Source of the DNA: GCA-2732755 sp965228265 | GTDB lineage: Bacteria > Planctomycetota > Phycisphaerae > Phycisphaerales > UBA1924 | NCBI GenBank assembly: GCA_965228265.1 | Contig: OZ245804.1 | Span: 1,736,001-1,800,000, forward strand | Length of the DNA: 64,000 nucleotides | Reading direction: 5' to 3' | Part shown: positions 1 through 7,932 of the stretch, piece after piece | Numbering within the stretch: position 1 is the first letter of the stretch | Layout of the letters: each line of letters starts with the position of its first letter | Made by a program: the position numbers and the translations under genes | Notes under the pieces: model-generated | Database searches by the model: none | The model's input: the letters and a program-made list of their open reading frames with translations, nothing else | Told to the model about the DNA's origin: nothing

Positions 1-327
1 GTGGCGTTCTGTCCAGGCTTCACGCGGGGGCTGAGCTTCGTCGGTCGGTATGCGGTGGTGGGGCTGAGCGCGGCACGCGAGAACCGGACATTCCAGGGCC
101 TGCCTCTGGATGCCAATCTCGCGGCCAAGGGGGGCGAAGCGCGGTGCGCGCTTCATGTGATCAACCTCGACACAGGGGCAACGGAGCACTGGCTTCGGAT
201 CGAGGGCGTGGTGCGGGAGCTCTACGACGTGGTCGCACTGCCCGGCGTGGTCCGGCCGCAGATGCTGGGGTTCAAGACGGACGAAATCCGGCGAACCTTG
301 CGGCTCGAGCCTGAGGGGCAGGGGTGA
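1..327 (+). CDS. TIGR03032/DUF4915-type protein, 3' part only
   Basis: The frame is open from the window edge to a TGA, so only the last ~108 residues of a longer protein are present; the GTG at position 1 is an internal codon by inference. The segment has the conserved C-terminal pattern of the TIGR03032 (DUF4915) family: CPGFTRGLSFVG near the start, ENRTFQGLPLD, then HWLRIEGVVRELYDVV and GFKTDEIRRTL at the end. Proteins of this family are predicted beta-propellers of unknown biochemical role, often near TPR or sulfotransferase genes. The 180 bases that follow carry no gene. Confidence 0.75.
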   Translation: MAFCPGFTRGLSFVGRYAVVGLSAARENRTFQGLPLDANLAAKGGEARCALHVINLDTGATEHWLRIEGVVRELYDVVALPGVVRPQMLGFKTDEIRRTLRLEPEGQG

Positions 328-507
328 GGTGATTCAGGCAGACTGGGTAATATAACTACGCCGGCATGCGCTGCACTGATTGCGAGAGCAAGAAAAGACC
401 TGCTCAGAGTTGGTTCTCGGTTGCCCCCGCTTGCACCAGGGCGGTAGTCTCGTCCCAAAGTTTGTCCTGCATTCTGAAACGTAACGCAGTCTCTGGGGAG
501 AATCGCT

Positions 508-2022
508 TTGGTCAGCCATCCGACGACCCGCTCCTGCTTTGTTCCCGCTGCGGTCATCCTGACCGCGGGTGTGACCCGGCCTGTGCTCGCGCAGACGGTC
601 ACCTTCCAGGAGTTGTACACATTTAACGGTGATCGCGCGGGTGACGAGTTGGGCGTTTGCGTATCGGGCGTAGGTGATGTGAACGGCGATGGATTCGACG
701 ACCTCATTGTCGGAGCTAGCGGCGACGATAACAACGGTACTCAATCGGGCAGTGCTCGTATCTTCTCCGGGCTCGATGGGAGTGTGCTCTTCACAGTAAA
801 TGGGGATAATGCGAGTGACTATTTCGGCTACTCCGTTTCTGGCGCGGGCGACGTGAACGGAGACGGATTCAATGATTTTATCGTTGGTGCGACCGGTGAT
901 GACAACAATGGCACACGTTCAGGCAGCGCTCGTGTATTTTCGGGGTCAGATGCAAGCGTGCTCTTTACCTTTGACGGCGACAGCGAATTTGATTTCTTTG
1001 GCGGTTCTGTCTCTTGTGCTGGCGATGTGAACGGAGATGGATTCGCCGATGTTATTGTTGGAGCGAATGGCGACGACAACAACGGTAGCCGCTCGGGTAG
1101 CGCCCGTGTCTTCTCCGGGGCTGACGGAAGCGTGCTCTTTACGTTCAATGGTGATAACTCAGACGATTTCTTCGGCCGTTCAGTCTCCGATGCTGGTGAT
1201 GTCAACGGCGACGGCTTTGCTGACCTCATTGCCGGGGCATTCGGCAACGATGAAAACGGAAATTATGCCGGAAGTGCCCGCGTCTTCTCTGGGGCCGACG
1301 GGAGTGTGCTCTATAATTTCTATGGCGATAACGAGTATGATTCATTCGGGTTCTCCGTCTCTGGCGCTGGTGATGTAGACGGCGACGGATTCGATGACCT
1401 CATCGTCGGAGCAGCCGGCGCTGATAACAATGGCCCCAGTTCCGGCACCGCCCGTGTCTACTCAGGGGCTGACGGGAGTGTGATTTACAACTTCAGCGGC
1501 GACAGCGCGATCGATTTCTTTGGCCGACCTGTTTCGCTCGCGGGCGACGTGAATGGCGATGGGTTCGATGACCTTGTTGTTGGAGCATACTACGACGACA
1601 ATAACGGCAACAATTCTGGCAGCGCGCGTGTCTTCTCGGGGGCCGATGGATCTGTGCTGGCTACATTGAATGGTGACAATGCAGGCGATTGGTTCGGCCA
1701 CTCGGTGTCAGGCGCTGGCGATGTCAATGGAGATGGTTTCGACGACCTCATAATTGGGGCCCGGTACGATGACAATACAGGAACCAATTCTGGCAGTGCC
1801 CGTGTCTTCATCAGCGTCGTGACCCCGCCCTCCCGCCTCTGCGCCGATCAGAATGAGGATGGGCAGGTGACGCCAGCGGACTTCTCGGCATGGGTCGCCA
1901 ATTTTAATACACTGAACCTGGTTGCAGATGTGAACCAAGACAGTTTCGTGACCCCCGCCGACTTCTCGGCGTGGGTGGCGGCGTTCAACCAGGGCGAGAG
2001 CGGGCCGACCTGTGTGCCGTGA
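508..2022 (+). CDS. Secreted FG-GAP (integrin-alpha-like) seven-blade protein with dockerin-like C-terminus
   Basis: A TTG start is chosen because GGGGAG lies 7 bases upstream and the frame opens with a signal peptide (about residues 1-28, cleavage after VLA). Seven FG-GAP units follow, each with GDVNGDGFxDLIVGA, a calcium-binding DxNxDGxxD loop typical of integrin-alpha propellers. After residue ~430 come two EF-hand-like segments, DQNEDGQVTPADFSAW and DVNQDSFVTPADFSAW, ending in CVP. This pair is the GC-type dockerin-like tail found on many exported Phycisphaerales proteins and may mediate sorting or surface attachment. Length is 504 residues. No neighbouring gene suggests a partner. A function in adhesion or matrix binding is inference. 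Confidence 0.85.
   Translation: MVSHPTTRSCFVPAAVILTAGVTRPVLAQTVTFQELYTFNGDRAGDELGVCVSGVGDVNGDGFDDLIVGASGDDNNGTQSGSARIFSGLDGSVLFTVNGDNASDYFGYSVSGAGDVNGDGFNDFIVGATGDDNNGTRSGSARVFSGSDASVLFTFDGDSEFDFFGGSVSCAGDVNGDGFADVIVGANGDDNNGSRSGSARVFSGADGSVLFTFNGDNSDDFFGRSVSDAGDVNGDGFADLIAGAFGNDENGNYAGSARVFSGADGSVLYNFYGDNEYDSFGFSVSGAGDVDGDGFDDLIVGAAGADNNGPSSGTARVYSGADGSVIYNFSGDSAIDFFGRPVSLAGDVNGDGFDDLVVGAYYDDNNGNNSGSARVFSGADGSVLATLNGDNAGDWFGHSVSGAGDVNGDGFDDLIIGARYDDNTGTNSGSARVFISVVTPPSRLCADQNEDGQVTPADFSAWVANFNTLNLVADVNQDSFVTPADFSAWVAAFNQGESGPTCVP
673..1830 (+). repeat. Seven in-frame FG-GAP units with exact 174-bp period
   Basis: The codons for the GD(V)NGDGF motif begin at 673, 847, 1021, 1195, 1369, 1543 and 1717. 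Every interval is 174 bases (58 codons), with no insertion or deletion. The units differ in many synonymous and some non-synonymous positions. Seven equal units match one closed seven-blade propeller. The last unit runs into the linker before the dockerin-like tail. Confidence 0.9.
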
Positions 2023-2177
2023 TCCACATTGATGAATTCAATTCATGTTCGGATCAACTCACTGGCTTCGGCTCATAGTTAACGACTCCCAGTGGTCTTC
2101 CATCCGTACGAGCCTCATCGCTCGCTTGCTGTGACCAGGATCGACCCAGTGATGCGTGCTCGGAGCGTCTCGTCACA

Positions 2178-2469
2178 GCCGGGGGCGAGACCCCTTCGGG
2201 CGTCGCGTGTGGACTCGGGCGATCGGCTCTGCCAGGGGCACGGGGTATAAGCTACCCCGCTAGAGCCCTCAGGTGTGACGGGCCGTAGTTGATACGTGCT
2301 TCACCCGCGTCGGCGGCGAGTGCCCCTCACTGCTCAGTAACAGCGAATCATCAATCCTGTTCACTACTTAAAGAGCGCCAGCGTTCACCGAGAGGGCTCT
2401 CTGCGCGGGTTTGAATCCGCCTGGATCCGGGAGATTCTTCACGACGCCCCGCTCCGCGTGGCGTTTTTC
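2178..2469 (+). ncRNA. Possible structured RNA in a 504-bp gene-free stretch
   Basis: No convincing protein gene lies between 2023 and 2526. The sequence holds several helices: a perfect 7-bp hairpin with arms CGGGGTA/TACCCCG (2241-2259); a 9-bp long-range pairing of AGAGCCCTC (2262-2270) with GAGGGCTCT (2392-2400); a T-arm-like GCGGGTTTGAATCCGC (about 2405-2420); and an intrinsic terminator at 2444-2469. This suggests a transcribed RNA on the plus strand. I compared it by eye with tmRNA, RNase P RNA, SRP RNA and 6S RNA and found no match to their invariant segments. The 5' end is arbitrary. It could also be a long leader of the methyltransferase gene that ends in a terminator. Confidence 0.3.
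2444..2469 (+). terminator. Intrinsic terminator
   Basis: The arms ACGCC (2444-2448) and GGCGT (2460-2464) pair, followed inside by CGC/GCG around a TCC loop, with one C-T mismatch between the two helices. A run of five T follows directly. It lies before the methyltransferase start and so ends whatever is transcribed from the preceding gene-free region. Confidence 0.7.
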
Positions 2470-2526
2470 ATATGTAGACTGCCCGGCCTGCGAGTTTCGA
2501 GACCTGATCAGGCACAGGGGGGCTGC

Positions 2527-3480
2527 GTGATTCAATCAGAACGTGCAAGGACGCTCGATCGGGTTCGGATGAGTCTGGGGACTCGCTCGCTCTACCCGTT
2601 TGTGCTCTCGTATTTCAGCGGGATCGACCCGAAGAAGCGTTCGGGGCTGCGGGTGCTGGATCTGCCCGCGGGCGAGGGGGTGCTCAGCTCGCCTCTGGCC
2701 GCTGCCGGGTTCGATGTGACACCGGTGGATCTGTTCCCGGAGTATCTCGAGAAGGGCGAGCGCACCCGGATCGGCCGGGGGGCGGCTTCGGTGTTTGAGG
2801 AAGAAACCCGCGCCACCCTGCCGAGCTGGCTCCGGACGCGGTTGTTCGGGGATGCCTCGGTCGACCCGCAGCGTGATTCGGAATTGACCCCGGTCGCTGG
2901 CGATATGGAGACCCGGCTGAGTTTCGACGACGGTTCGTTCGATGTCATCGCGTGTGTCGAGGGGATCGAGCACGTCGTGGATCGACACAAGACGCTCGAC
3001 GAGTTCCGCAGACTCTTGGCGCCGGGCGGATCACTGATTATCACGACGCCCAATCTCCTTTCGCTCCGCGCAAGGGCCGCGTACGCCCTGGCTGGTCAGC
3101 GCGCGTTCAAAAGCTATATCGACGAGTACACCTCGGTCTGGGGGCGATCGGACGATGGCTCACGGATCTATCACGGGCACGCGTTTCTGATCAGCTACTT
3201 CCAGCTCCGCTACAGCCTGCATCACTGCGGCTTCAAGATCGAGAAGCTCATGCCCTCGAACTGGAGCCCGACGAGTGTGGCGATGCTGCCGCTCTCGCCG
3301 CTCGTGGCGCTCGGGACCGCCGTGTCCCAGCGACGGGCGAAGAAGAAGTACGCCAGGCTCGCCAGCAAGGGTGAGGTCGGCGAAGCCGCGACGCCTCCAT
3401 ATCAGGAGATGTTCCGTCACCTGCTCTCGCCCGAGCTGCTTCTGAATTCGACGATGATCATCGAGGCCCGGGCCGTCTGA
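2527..3480 (+). CDS. Class I SAM-dependent methyltransferase
   Basis: A GTG start at 2527 is preferred over the upstream codon at 2458 because AGGGGGG lies 6 bases before it and 2458 sits inside the terminator hairpin. The 317-residue protein has a Rossmann methyltransferase core: motif I as VLDLPAGEG (usual form LDxGCGxG), an acidic VTPVDLF strand, DGSFDVIACVEGIEHVVD for motifs III-IV, and LAPGGSLIITTPN for motif V. This is the Methyltransf_11/23 type. The substrate is unknown. Its C-terminal part carries a basic segment (QRRAKKKYARL) and no membrane helix. The gene stands alone, 78 bases before ggt. Confidence 0.75.
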   Translation: MIQSERARTLDRVRMSLGTRSLYPFVLSYFSGIDPKKRSGLRVLDLPAGEGVLSSPLAAAGFDVTPVDLFPEYLEKGERTRIGRGAASVFEEETRATLPSWLRTRLFGDASVDPQRDSELTPVAGDMETRLSFDDGSFDVIACVEGIEHVVDRHKTLDEFRRLLAPGGSLIITTPNLLSLRARAAYALAGQRAFKSYIDEYTSVWGRSDDGSRIYHGHAFLISYFQLRYSLHHCGFKIEKLMPSNWSPTSVAMLPLSPLVALGTAVSQRRAKKKYARLASKGEVGEAATPPYQEMFRHLLSPELLLNSTMIIEARAV

Positions 3481-3558
3481 TTCGTCTGGGAATACTGAAC
3501 GCTGTGGTGAGTCTCGCGCCGGTTGCCGGAATCGCAGGACTGAAGGAGCGGTAGGTGT

Positions 3559-5337
3559 ATGACACGAATGGTGCTGGTTCTCTGTTTGCTCAGCTGTTCG
3601 CTCAGTTGCGTGCTCGGCGAGGCCCGGGCTCAGGTCGCTGCGGCGGATACGTCCGCGTCCACATACGAGCGGTACGCCGTCGCCGCGGATCACCCGCTCG
3701 CGTCAGCGGCCGGGGCGGAGATGCTCGCCAAGGGCGGCAACGCGGTCGACGCGGCTGTCGCGGCGAGCTTCACACTCAGCGTGGTCCGGCCTTTCTCCTG
3801 CGGCATCGGCGGCGGGGGGGTCATGGTCATCTCTCTCCCCGACCAAGACGACCCGGCTCGGCGCACGGAGCGTGCGATCTGCTACCGCGAAACTGCACCG
3901 ACCAGTGCGACGCCGCTGGTGTACGAAGAGATCGACAACCCGCGAGCCAGTCTCGACGGCGGGATGGCCAGCGGCGTGCCGGGCACCGTTGCGGGGCTGC
4001 TCTATGCCCTCGATCGCTACGGCACGCTCGATCGACAGACCGTGCTCGCACCCGCTATCCGCGCTGCCAGAGATGGATTCATAGCGGACGCGGCATATAT
4101 CTCTGCCGCTCGAGGTGCCGCCAGACGCATCGGTCGAGACGAGACATACGCGGAGCGATTCGCGTTCACGTGGGATGTGCTGCTCAAGCGGGGGCATGTT
4201 GTCCTGGGCGATGTCATCCGCAATCCGGACCAGGCCGATCTGCTGGAGTTGATCGCGCGCGACGGGGCCGAGGCTTTCTATACAGGCGAAGTCGCGGCGC
4301 GTATCCGTGAAGCGGTCAATGCGGACGCAAAGCTCGCCGGGTTTGAAGGCGAGTGGTTCACAGAAGAGGACCTGGTCAGCCCGTACGTCGAGGACACGGA
4401 GCCGGTCGTTGTGGGCTTTGCGGGTCGCCGTGTGCTGCTGATGCCGCCGCCGAGCAGCGGGGGGGTCGCGATAGGGCAGACCTTCGGTTTGCTCGATCGT
4501 CAAGGGCTGGCTGAGGCGTGGACCTCCGGTGATCGGGTGGCGTACGCCCACGGGCTGGCCGAGGCGTTCCAGTTCGCGTTCGCGGACCGCGCCCAGCACC
4601 TTGCCGATGCGCGATTCGGAGCGGTCCCTGTCGACGAACTGCTCAGTGAAGCCCGCATGGATCGCATGTCGGCCCTGATCGATCCCGCACGCACGCACGA
4701 GCCCTCGCACTACGGCTCGTTCGACCAGCTCAAGGACGACGACGGCACAAGCCACATCAGTGTCATCGACGCAAGCGGCGGCGCGGTCGCGTGCACGGAG
4801 ACGATCAACACGGGTTTCGGATCGCTGCTAGCCGTGCCCGGGCTCGGGTTCTGCATGAACAACGAGATGGACGACTTCACCACGCGCCGGGGGCAGCCCA
4901 ACGCGTACGGGCTCCAGCAGTCGGAGACCAATCTGCCCGGCCCGGGCAAGCGGCCGCTCAGCAGCATGAGCCCGACCATCGTGCTGCACGAAAGCGAACC
5001 GGAGATCGTCGCAGGAGCATCGGGCGGGCCGCGCATCATCACGGCCACGGCTCAGGCGATCCTGAATGTCATTGTGCGAGAGATGGACGCGGGACACGCC
5101 GTTGGCGCTCGGCGGATGCATCATCAGTGGATCCCGCCCGCGCTCTTTCTTGAGAGCGGCTTCGATCAGAGCGAGGGCGACAAGGCGCAGTCGATCACCG
5201 ATGAGCTGCGTGCCCGCGGGCATGACGTGCAACTGCTGAGAAGCTCGGCGGTCGTGCAGATGGTGCGGCGTCGAAGTGACGGGAAGCTCGAAGCGGCGAG
5301 CGATCCGCGCAAGGGCGGGCGGCCGGCGGGCGAGTAA
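3559..5337 (+). CDS. ggt: Gamma-glutamyltransferase (glutathione hydrolase)
   Basis: This is an exported N-terminal nucleophile hydrolase that transfers or hydrolyses the gamma-glutamyl group of glutathione and related peptides. An ATG start gives a hydrophobic signal peptide (LVLCLLSCSLSCVLG, ending near ARA). Family signatures include AKGGNAVDAAVAA, GGGGVMV, FADRAQHLAD, and DGTSHISVID, in which Thr397 is the expected autoprocessing and catalytic threonine. NTGFGS and KRPLSSMSPT follow, then GASGGPRI. The 592 residues match the usual length of the proenzyme. The gene converges on proA with only 8 bases between stops. A periplasmic role in recycling glutamate or cysteine is likely and fits the neighbouring glutamate-to-proline operon, but the link is inference. 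Confidence 0.93.
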   Translation: MTRMVLVLCLLSCSLSCVLGEARAQVAAADTSASTYERYAVAADHPLASAAGAEMLAKGGNAVDAAVAASFTLSVVRPFSCGIGGGGVMVISLPDQDDPARRTERAICYRETAPTSATPLVYEEIDNPRASLDGGMASGVPGTVAGLLYALDRYGTLDRQTVLAPAIRAARDGFIADAAYISAARGAARRIGRDETYAERFAFTWDVLLKRGHVVLGDVIRNPDQADLLELIARDGAEAFYTGEVAARIREAVNADAKLAGFEGEWFTEEDLVSPYVEDTEPVVVGFAGRRVLLMPPPSSGGVAIGQTFGLLDRQGLAEAWTSGDRVAYAHGLAEAFQFAFADRAQHLADARFGAVPVDELLSEARMDRMSALIDPARTHEPSHYGSFDQLKDDDGTSHISVIDASGGAVACTETINTGFGSLLAVPGLGFCMNNEMDDFTTRRGQPNAYGLQQSETNLPGPGKRPLSSMSPTIVLHESEPEIVAGASGGPRIITATAQAILNVIVREMDAGHAVGARRMHHQWIPPALFLESGFDQSEGDKAQSITDELRARGHDVQLLRSSAVVQMVRRRSDGKLEAASDPRKGGRPAGE

Positions 5338-5345
5338 GACCCCGG

Positions 5346-6602
5346 TTACCGAGTCTGACCGTTCCCCCGCACGACGAAGCGTTCGATGGTGAGCCCCTCG
5401 AGCCCCATCGGGCCGTAGGCGTGCAGGCGCGAGGTCGAGATGCCCAGTTCCGCACCGAGCCCGAGCTGGAAGCCGTCGTTGAAACGGGTCGAGGCGTTGA
5501 CGAGAACGCACGACGAGCGCACGCGTTTGCAGAAGTCCTCGGCGGTCGCGGTGTTCTCCGTCACGATCGCCTCGGTGTGATCAGAAGTATGTCGGGCGAT
5601 GTGCGCGATTGCGTCGTCGATGCTGTCGACCACCTTCGCCGCCAGGATCAGATCGAGGAACTCGCAGCCCCAGTCGCTGTCCGCGGCGCGCGTCAGTTCA
5701 GCCTGCGACCCGGCAGCCTGAGCGAACCGATCATCGGCGCGGATCTCGACACCCTCGGTCTTGCAGCGATCGGCGAGCATGGGCACGAACCGCCCGGCGA
5801 TTTCTTCGTGCACGAGCACGCACTCGGTGGTGTTGCACGTCGCGGGCGCACTGGTCTTGCCCGTGACGACGATCTCGAGTGCCTTGTCGAGGTCTGCGTC
5901 CTTGTCGACGTAGACGTGGCAGACGCCCTTGAAATGCTGGATGGTCGGGATGCGCGAGTGCTCGTGCACAAAGCGGATGAGCGATTCCCCGCCGCGGGGG
6001 ATGACGAGGTCAATCTCATCCGAGTACGTGAGCAGCTCCCTCAGATCGTCCCGGCTGGAAGTCGTGATCACCTGAATCGCGTGAGCGGGTGCGCCGTGCG
6101 CTTCGAGCGCTTCGCGGGTGATCTCGGCGAGGACTTCGTTCGAGTGCGATGCCTCCTTGCCGCCCTTGAGCAGGCAGGCGTTGCCCGACTTGAAACAGAG
6201 CGCAAACGCGTCGATCGTGACGCCCGGGCGGGCCTCGTAGATCATCGCGATAACACCCAGCGGCGTGCGCACACGCTCGACATTGAGCCCGCTGGGCACG
6301 GCGTACGAGCGCGTCACCTCGCCGACCGGGTCGGGAAGCGCTGCGATCTGGCGAAGGCCCTCGGCGAGCTGGGTCAGGCCGGACTCGCTGAGTTCGAGCC
6401 GACGGAGCTTGGGGGTGTCGAGGCCAACGGATCTCGCGTTCTCCATGTCCACGGAGTTGGCGTCGAGAATCCGGGCGCGCTGGCGTTCGAGCCGGCCCGC
6501 GAGATTGACAAGCACATCGTTGCGCACGTCGCCCGGCAGATCGGCCACGGCGTTTGAAGCCTGTCGAGCCGCCAGGGCGATCTCATGGATCGTGCTGCTC
6601 AT
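5346..6602 (-). CDS. proA: Gamma-glutamyl phosphate reductase
   Basis: Second step of proline synthesis: NADPH-dependent reduction of gamma-glutamyl phosphate to glutamate semialdehyde in the cytoplasm. The 418-residue protein shows GVIAMIYEARPGVTID and SGNACLLKGGKEA of the aldehyde-dehydrogenase fold, and TSAPATCNTTE with the catalytic cysteine. The C-terminal GAELGISTSRLHAYGPMGL is the ProA signature. The ATG at 6602 is chosen because it overlaps the proB stop codon (TGATG), with GGAGG inside the end of proB, giving translational coupling. A longer in-frame extension exists but would run deep into proB. It ends 8 bases from the ggt stop on the other strand. Confidence 0.95.
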   Translation of the reverse strand: MSSTIHEIALAARQASNAVADLPGDVRNDVLVNLAGRLERQRARILDANSVDMENARSVGLDTPKLRRLELSESGLTQLAEGLRQIAALPDPVGEVTRSYAVPSGLNVERVRTPLGVIAMIYEARPGVTIDAFALCFKSGNACLLKGGKEASHSNEVLAEITREALEAHGAPAHAIQVITTSSRDDLRELLTYSDEIDLVIPRGGESLIRFVHEHSRIPTIQHFKGVCHVYVDKDADLDKALEIVVTGKTSAPATCNTTECVLVHEEIAGRFVPMLADRCKTEGVEIRADDRFAQAAGSQAELTRAADSDWGCEFLDLILAAKVVDSIDDAIAHIARHTSDHTEAIVTENTATAEDFCKRVRSSCVLVNASTRFNDGFQLGLGAELGISTSRLHAYGPMGLEGLTIERFVVRGNGQTR

Positions 6603-7720
6603 CACGAATCCTCCTTCACATGCAGGTCGTCGCGGTGGATGACTTCCTCGGCGTAGGCGTATCCAAGCGTTTCTTCGATGGCGTCGCTTCTGAGCCCCTT
6701 GATGCGCTGGATCTCGGCGCTGCCATAGGACGTCAGGCCCCGAGCGAAGCATGCGCCTTGCGTGTTCTGAACCTCGACCGCCGAGCCCGCTTCGAAGCGC
6801 CCCTCGACACGCACGATCCCACCCGGGAGGAGGCTCGCGCCTCGCTGGCGGAGGGCGATGGCCGCCCCGTCGTCAACAACGATGACGCCTTGTGTGCGCG
6901 TGGCGTTGGCGATCCAGTCCTTGCGCGATGTCCGGCGCGACGCCCCGTCAGCGGGGAACCGCGTCCCGATCGTGTCGCCCCGGAGCACGCGGGCGATAGG
7001 GTCGGGGATGTCGTCGGTGGGGCCCCGGGCCAGGTGCGCGGGGATGCCTCGGCTTGTCACGATCGAAGCGGCGTCGAGTTTCGTGCCCATCCCGCCCGTG
7101 CCGACACCCGATGATTGCGCCGTATCGACGAGCGCACGGGCATCCTCGATGCGATCGACGGCTTCAAGAACACGACCCGATGCCAAGTCCATGAGCCCCG
7201 GCGCGACACTGAGCAGGAGCAGGAGATCCGCGTCGATCGAAGAGGCCACCAACGCGCTCAGGCGGTCGTTGTCGCCGAGCTTGATCTCATCGAACACGAC
7301 CGAGTCGTTCTCGTTGACAATCGGGAGGACGCCCGATGCGAGCAGGGTCTCGAGCGTGTGGCGGGCGTTGAGGAAGCGTTCGCGGTGCCCAAAGTCGTCG
7401 GAGGTGAGCAGGACCTGCGCGACGGGGATCTCGCTCGCGGCGAGTTGTTCCGCGTATGTGCGCACGAGCATGGGCTGTCCGATGGCCGCGGCTGCCTGTT
7501 TCTGGCGGATCACACCGGGCATCGCCGGGAGCCTGAGCGTCCGGAACCCGAGCGCGACAGCGCCGGACGACACCAGCACCACCTCCACGCCGGTCTTTCT
7601 GAGAGCCGTCAGTTCGCGCGCGATCCGTGCGATCGCATCGGCATCGAGCAGGCCGCCCGGTGCGACCACGGCGCTGCCGACCTTCACCACGACACGTCGG
7701 ACTCTCGGGGCGGCGGACAT
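6602..7720 (-). CDS. proB: Glutamate 5-kinase with PUA domain
   Basis: First step of proline synthesis: ATP-dependent phosphorylation of glutamate. The amino-acid kinase domain starts with VVVKVGSAVV and VLVSSGAVALG, then has NENDSVVFDEIKLGDND for substrate binding and GTGGMGTKLDAA. The C-terminal ~80 residues form a PUA domain (GIVRVEGRFEAGSAVEV). The ATG at 7720 gives 372 residues, close to the family's ~370; a longer frame to 7846 adds 42 residues without similarity. The Shine-Dalgarno sequence is weak (GAGAAC). It forms an operon with proA. In this family proline usually inhibits the kinase. Confidence 0.95.
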   Translation of the reverse strand: MSAAPRVRRVVVKVGSAVVAPGGLLDADAIARIARELTALRKTGVEVVLVSSGAVALGFRTLRLPAMPGVIRQKQAAAAIGQPMLVRTYAEQLAASEIPVAQVLLTSDDFGHRERFLNARHTLETLLASGVLPIVNENDSVVFDEIKLGDNDRLSALVASSIDADLLLLLSVAPGLMDLASGRVLEAVDRIEDARALVDTAQSSGVGTGGMGTKLDAASIVTSRGIPAHLARGPTDDIPDPIARVLRGDTIGTRFPADGASRRTSRKDWIANATRTQGVIVVDDGAAIALRQRGASLLPGGIVRVEGRFEAGSAVEVQNTQGACFARGLTSYGSAEIQRIKGLRSDAIEETLGYAYAEEVIHRDDLHVKEDS

Positions 7721-7932
7721 CTGGGAGTTCTCACGAATACGACTCGCGGGCGAGTCTGAGGGTGGGGCCGGGTCATCGGCCACGACACACCCGGATCGTA
7801 GGGGTGGTCTGGCGCACCAGCCGATCGGAGGGGCGTTGATATGCATCGGCGGGATGAATGGACCGTCAGCCAGAAGGTTGGCCCGATCCCGCGGAGCGGT
7901 ATGCTGGGGCCCTGCGCATCGGAGGGACCGAC

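Noticed and set aside
2123..2440. tmRNA candidate, because of GGATCGAC near 2128 and a T-arm-like segment near 2405-2420
   Set aside because: No acceptor-stem complement, no recognisable tag peptide ending in Ala-Ala, and the conserved tmRNA ends are absent.
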